Source: an uncultured bacterium (GTDB taxonomy: Bacteria > Omnitrophota > Gorgyraeia > Gorgyraeales > Gorgyraeaceae). From it: a stretch of DNA of 7,266 nt. Below the pieces are notes generated by a model, which did not search any database, had not been told where the DNA came from, and saw only the letters and a program-made list of their open reading frames with translations. Positions within the stretch are counted from its first letter, which is position 1. Each line of letters opens with the position of its first letter. Both the position numbers and the translations under genes were made by a program. Below are positions 5,670 to 7,266 of the stretch, one piece after another. The stretch is from positions 1 to 7,266 of the forward strand of contig CAJVXD010000055.1 of assembly GCA_913009675.1 (NCBI GenBank), read 5' to 3'.

Positions 5670-5745
5670 TGGTACCCCCAACAGGGCTCGAACCTGTGAC
5701 CTTATCCTTAAGAGGGATCTGCTCTACCAACTGAGCTATGGGGGC
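5670..5745 (-). tRNA. tRNA-Lys (anticodon CTT)
   Basis: A complete 76-nt tRNA with encoded CCA. The acceptor is GCCCCCA/TGGGGGT (one G-U pair), the D-arm GCTC/GAGC, and the anticodon loop CTCTTAA gives CTT (codon AAG). The anticodon stem GATCC/GGATA has one mismatch at its outer pair. The T-arm is ACAGG-TTCGAGC-CCTGT. It is the first tRNA after the promoter at 5789-5817. Unlike its three neighbours it has no second copy of its 3' end. Confidence 0.96.
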
Positions 5746-5788
5746 CTGTCTAATCTAAAGTTAAAGATTTAAAATCGTAAGCCGATAT

Positions 5789-5817
5789 AATATATCACAG
5801 AACAAAATCCAAGTCAA
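5789..5817 (-). promoter_or_regulatory. Sigma-70-type promoter upstream of tRNA-Lys
   Basis: On the minus strand TTGACT (5817-5812) and TATATT (5794-5789) are separated by exactly 17 bp, with transcription predicted to start near 5782, about 37 bases before tRNA-Lys. The surrounding stretch 5746-5856 is AT-rich with no gene. It would drive tRNA-Lys, tRNA-Leu and tRNA-Gly together with their linked elements. tRNA-Arg lies upstream of it and must use another promoter. Confidence 0.72.
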
Positions 5818-5856
5818 TTAGTTATAAGATTTTGGACATTCAAATTCTAAAGGGAT

Positions 5857-5983
5857 TGGCACGCCTGGCAGGATTTGGCGCTTTGCCCTTCGGGCAAAGT
5901 CGGCCACCCGCTTTGCTGTCACTGCTCCTATTCATTGCAGTTTCTCCTCGCTTCGCTCGGCGCAAAGCTTCCCTTCAAATCCT
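5857..5983 (-). repeat. tRNA-linked structured element, Arg copy
   Basis: Positions 5857-5877 are a diverged repeat (17 of 21) of the last 21 bases of tRNA-Arg (5994-6014). The opposite end CAAATCCT (5976-5983) pairs over 8 bp with AGGATTTG (5870-5877). P2 is GCTTTGC (5910-5916) with GCAAAGC (5962-5968). P3 is ACTGC (5921-5925) with GCAGT (5937-5941), closing TCCTATTCATT. P4 is CTTTGCCC (5881-5888) with GGGCAAAG (5892-5899), followed by the linker TCGGCCACCCG (5900-5910). An extra GC-rich segment (5944-5960) lies between P3 and P2. CGCTTTGC occurs in both P4 (5879-5886) and P2 (5909-5916), so their partners could swap. It starts only 10 bp past tRNA-Arg. Confidence 0.82.
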
Positions 5984-5993
5984 TTCAAACTGC

Positions 5994-6070
5994 TGGCGCG
6001 CCTAGGAGGATTTGAACCTCCAACCTACTGGTTCGAAGCCAGCCACTCTATCCAATTGAGCTATAGGCGC
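5994..6070 (-). tRNA. tRNA-Arg (anticodon TCG)
   Basis: A complete 77-nt tRNA with encoded CCA. The acceptor GCGCCTA/TAGGCGC is perfect, the D-arm is GCTC/GAGT, the anticodon loop CTTCGAA (stem GCTGG/CCAGT) gives TCG (codon CGA), and the T-arm is GGAGG-TTCAAAT-CCTCC. Its first ten bases are also the last three codons (less two bases) and stop of radC, so it is probably co-transcribed with radC or driven from within it. Confidence 0.97.
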
Positions 6071-6744
6071 GTCTTTTCAGTAAAGCTATAGTATCTATTA
6101 TCTCCTACGATAATATGGTCCAGGAGATTTAACTCTAGTATCTCTCCTGCCTTTTTTAGATTCCTGGTAAAGGCTATGTCCTCCTCGCTGGGCTCAGGAT
6201 CGCCTGAAGGATGATTATGCACTGCGATAATGCTCACTGAAAAACGCTGAAGCGCTTTCAAAACTATATCTCTAATCTGAGGCGCCGCATTATCAACCGA
6301 TCCCTCATCTATCTCCAGGATATCTATTATATTATTTTTGCTATCTAGAAGCAATATCTTAAATATTTCTTTCTTAAGGTCCCTTAGCCTGGGCATAAAA
6401 AGTCCGGCTACTTCAGCAGGGGAATCAACTGTGCCCTGGACATTCTTCTTCTCTGTCATAAACCTTCTAGCGACCTCGAACGCAGACCTCAGCTGGGCAA
6501 TCTTGGCCTTGCCTATACCCTTAAACCTCTTGAATTCCTGCAGACTGGTGTGACTCATATTGCGAAACGTCTTAAAGTGTGTAATCACCTCTCGACCCAA
6601 ATCTACCGCAGTCCTTCCTCTTGACCCATTCCTGAACAATATAGCCAAAAGCTCTGCATTACTCAGTGTATGCTCCCCATATTTAAAAAGTCTTTCCCTC
6701 GGCCTCTCGTTCCTGGGCCAGTCCTTTATGCTCTTTTTAACCAT
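6061..6744 (-). CDS. radC: RadC family JAMM/MPN domain protein
   Basis: RadC proteins carry a JAB1/MPN metalloprotease-like fold; despite the old radiation-repair name their molecular role is unsettled. The 227-residue product matches the usual length. It has an N-terminal UPF0758 region with RPRERLFKYGEHTLSNAELLAI (14-35), a helix-hairpin-helix (FKRFKGIGKAKIAQL, 71-85), and the C-terminal JAMM domain with the metal-binding set H176-N-H178-P-S-G-D and D189 (VHNHPSGDPEPSEEDI). The start is the ATG at 6744, preceded by AGGAGGG five bases upstream; an in-frame GTG at 6831 has no ribosome site and would add 29 atypical residues. The end is odd: the codons ACG CGC CTA TAG overlap the first ten bases of tRNA-Arg. 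The upstream gap to rlmN is 120 bp and holds no clear promoter or terminator. Confidence 0.94.
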   Translation of the reverse strand: MVKKSIKDWPRNERPRERLFKYGEHTLSNAELLAILFRNGSRGRTAVDLGREVITHFKTFRNMSHTSLQEFKRFKGIGKAKIAQLRSAFEVARRFMTEKKNVQGTVDSPAEVAGLFMPRLRDLKKEIFKILLLDSKNNIIDILEIDEGSVDNAAPQIRDIVLKALQRFSVSIIAVHNHPSGDPEPSEEDIAFTRNLKKAGEILELNLLDHIIVGDNRYYSFTEKTRL

Positions 6745-6749
6745 AAGAT

Positions 6750-6756
6750 CCCTCCT
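6750..6756 (-). promoter_or_regulatory. Ribosome binding site fixing the radC start
   Basis: AGGAGGG on the minus strand, five bases before ATG at 6744. CCCTC just upstream (within 6761-6769) could pair with GAGGG and mask it, but the stem is only 5 bp. Confidence 0.8.
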
Positions 6757-6864
6757 CTCAAATGAGGGGATACATAGTTTATCTTGGATTCGCGCCTCCC
6801 ATAAGCTGTATCCTCCATATATATAAGACACGGAAAGGGACTAGATTCTTTCAGAGGTTTTGGA

Positions 6865-7206
6865 TTATTTTTGTATTATAGCCAGCTGACCGCAGGCGGC
6901 CTGGATATCCTTGCCTTTTGAGTCTCGTAGAGTAACATTTACCTTGTCCCTGATTAGGGTATCCTTGAAGATATCTAATCTCTTCTTTGAAGGTGGGGTA
7001 AATTTCATATTTGGTACAGGGCTATAAGGTATCAAATTAATCTTTGCATTTAGCCTTTTAGCAATGCGTGAAAGCGCAACTGCCTCTTGCAATGAATCAT
7101 TCTTGTCTTTAATCAGGATATACTCGAGGGTAATCCTTCTGCCTGTCTTATCAACAAAATCCTTGCATACCCTGATAAGTTCCCTCAGCGGGTATCTCTT
7201 GTTTAT
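6865..7206 (-). CDS. rlmN: RlmN, 23S rRNA (adenine-2503-C2)-methyltransferase, 5' part missing
   Basis: RlmN is a radical SAM enzyme that methylates C2 of A2503 in 23S rRNA and also A37 of some tRNAs. Only the last 113 residues are here, about the final third of a 340-370 residue family; the CxxxCxxC iron-sulfur motif lies beyond the adapter. The visible part reads INKRYPLREL at its start, then TGRRITLEYILIKDKNDS, KINLIPYSPVPNMKF, and close to the end RDSKGKDIQAACGQL, whose cysteine corresponds to the catalytic methyl-carrying Cys355 of the E. coli enzyme. The frame is open from the adapter junction at 7207 to TAA at 6865-6867, so no internal start should be used. Truncation is technical. It lies 120 bp upstream of radC on the same strand. 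A tRNA substrate makes its position by a tRNA cluster suggestive but not informative. Confidence 0.93.
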   Translation of the reverse strand: MNKRYPLRELIRVCKDFVDKTGRRITLEYILIKDKNDSLQEAVALSRIAKRLNAKINLIPYSPVPNMKFTPPSKKRLDIFKDTLIRDKVNVTLRDSKGKDIQAACGQLAIIQK

Positions 7207-7207
7207 A

Positions 7208-7266
7208 AGATCGGACGAGCGTCGTGTAGGGAAAGAGTGTAGATCTCGGTGGTCGCCGTATCATTA
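7208..7266 (-). other. Illumina P5/Read-1 adapter, right end
   Basis: Positions 7208-7265 are the reverse complement of the same 58-base adapter found at 92-149, with one mismatch (C at 7216 where A is expected). The final A at 7266 fits the first base of the complementary A-run of the flow-cell oligo. The genome ends at about 7207, cutting rlmN. Confidence 0.97.

Noticed and set aside
5539..5772. A plus-strand open frame across tRNA-Lys and its element
   Set aside because: It crosses a tRNA on the opposite strand; the peptide (NRARTCDL) is the familiar false translation of an antisense tRNA T-arm.
4945..5983. Classical integrase-mediated genomic island at tRNA genes
   Set aside because: The direct repeats are only 134-156 bp apart, no integrase is present in the window, and the tRNA-specific inverted repeat at the other end is not expected from simple integration.
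4945..5983. CRISPR-like array
   Set aside because: Copies are far apart, differ in most positions and are separated by tRNA genes; there are no uniform repeats or spacers.
6781..6804. Seven-codon open frame (MGGANPR) with a GGAGG upstream of radC, as a leader peptide
   Set aside because: It is very short and has no codon signature, attenuator hairpin or other support.
6745..6831. Upstream GTG start for RadC at 6831
   Set aside because: No ribosome site precedes it, while AGGAGGG sits correctly before the ATG at 6744, where the family sequence begins.

Overview
This is an assembled fragment of an uncultured bacterium, with untrimmed Illumina library adapter at both ends. The P5/Read-1 adapter lies at 92-149, preceded by the T-run of the flow-cell oligo, and its reverse complement lies at 7208-7265. 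The biological insert is therefore about 150-7207, and both terminal genes are cut by the adapter, not by biology. Gene content points to a Gram-negative, metagenome-type candidate phylum: a bifunctional phosphoglucose/phosphomannose isomerase, EI and HPr beside a PtsN-like EIIA, and a YvcK with an N-terminal membrane anchor. Omnitrophota or a relative is my guess, not a demonstrated assignment.

Every gene is on the minus strand. In the direction of transcription the order is: rlmN (3' end only), radC, tRNA-Arg(UCG), tRNA-Lys(CUU), tRNA-Leu(UAG), tRNA-Gly(GCC), ptsN-like EIIA, yvcK, ptsH (HPr), ptsI (EI), and a 3'-truncated bifunctional PGI/PMI gene. The last five form a tight operon: yvcK/ptsH overlap by 11 bp, ptsI/PGI-PMI by 8 bp, and ptsH-ptsI are 32 bp apart. 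It combines a PEP phosphorelay lacking any sugar-specific EIIBC with a carbon and envelope control protein (YvcK) and a hexose-phosphate isomerase. This suggests a regulatory PTS tied to central carbon metabolism.

The most unusual part is the tRNA cluster (4945-6070). Directly downstream of the Gly, Leu and Arg tRNA genes lies a 108-127 bp structured element, and a partial or rearranged one follows tRNA-Lys. Each full copy ends in a second copy of the 3' end (T-loop to CCA) of its own tRNA. It begins with an inverted copy of that same tRNA's T-loop and T-stem, so the outer stem differs in each copy to match the adjacent tRNA. Inside are two further stems whose sequences change but whose pairing is kept, a nearly invariant 11-nt hairpin loop (+ strand TCCTATTCGTC) and an invariant TCGGCCAC[C/T]CG linker. 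I cannot place this family. It looks like either a tiny non-autonomous mobile element specialised for tRNA 3' ends or a tRNA-linked structured RNA.

Other points of note are radC, whose last codons and stop are the first ten bases of tRNA-Arg; an in-frame TAA that removes the C-terminal helix of HPr; a strong promoter upstream of tRNA-Lys; and two other palindromic repeats (4216-4278 and 5598-5639).
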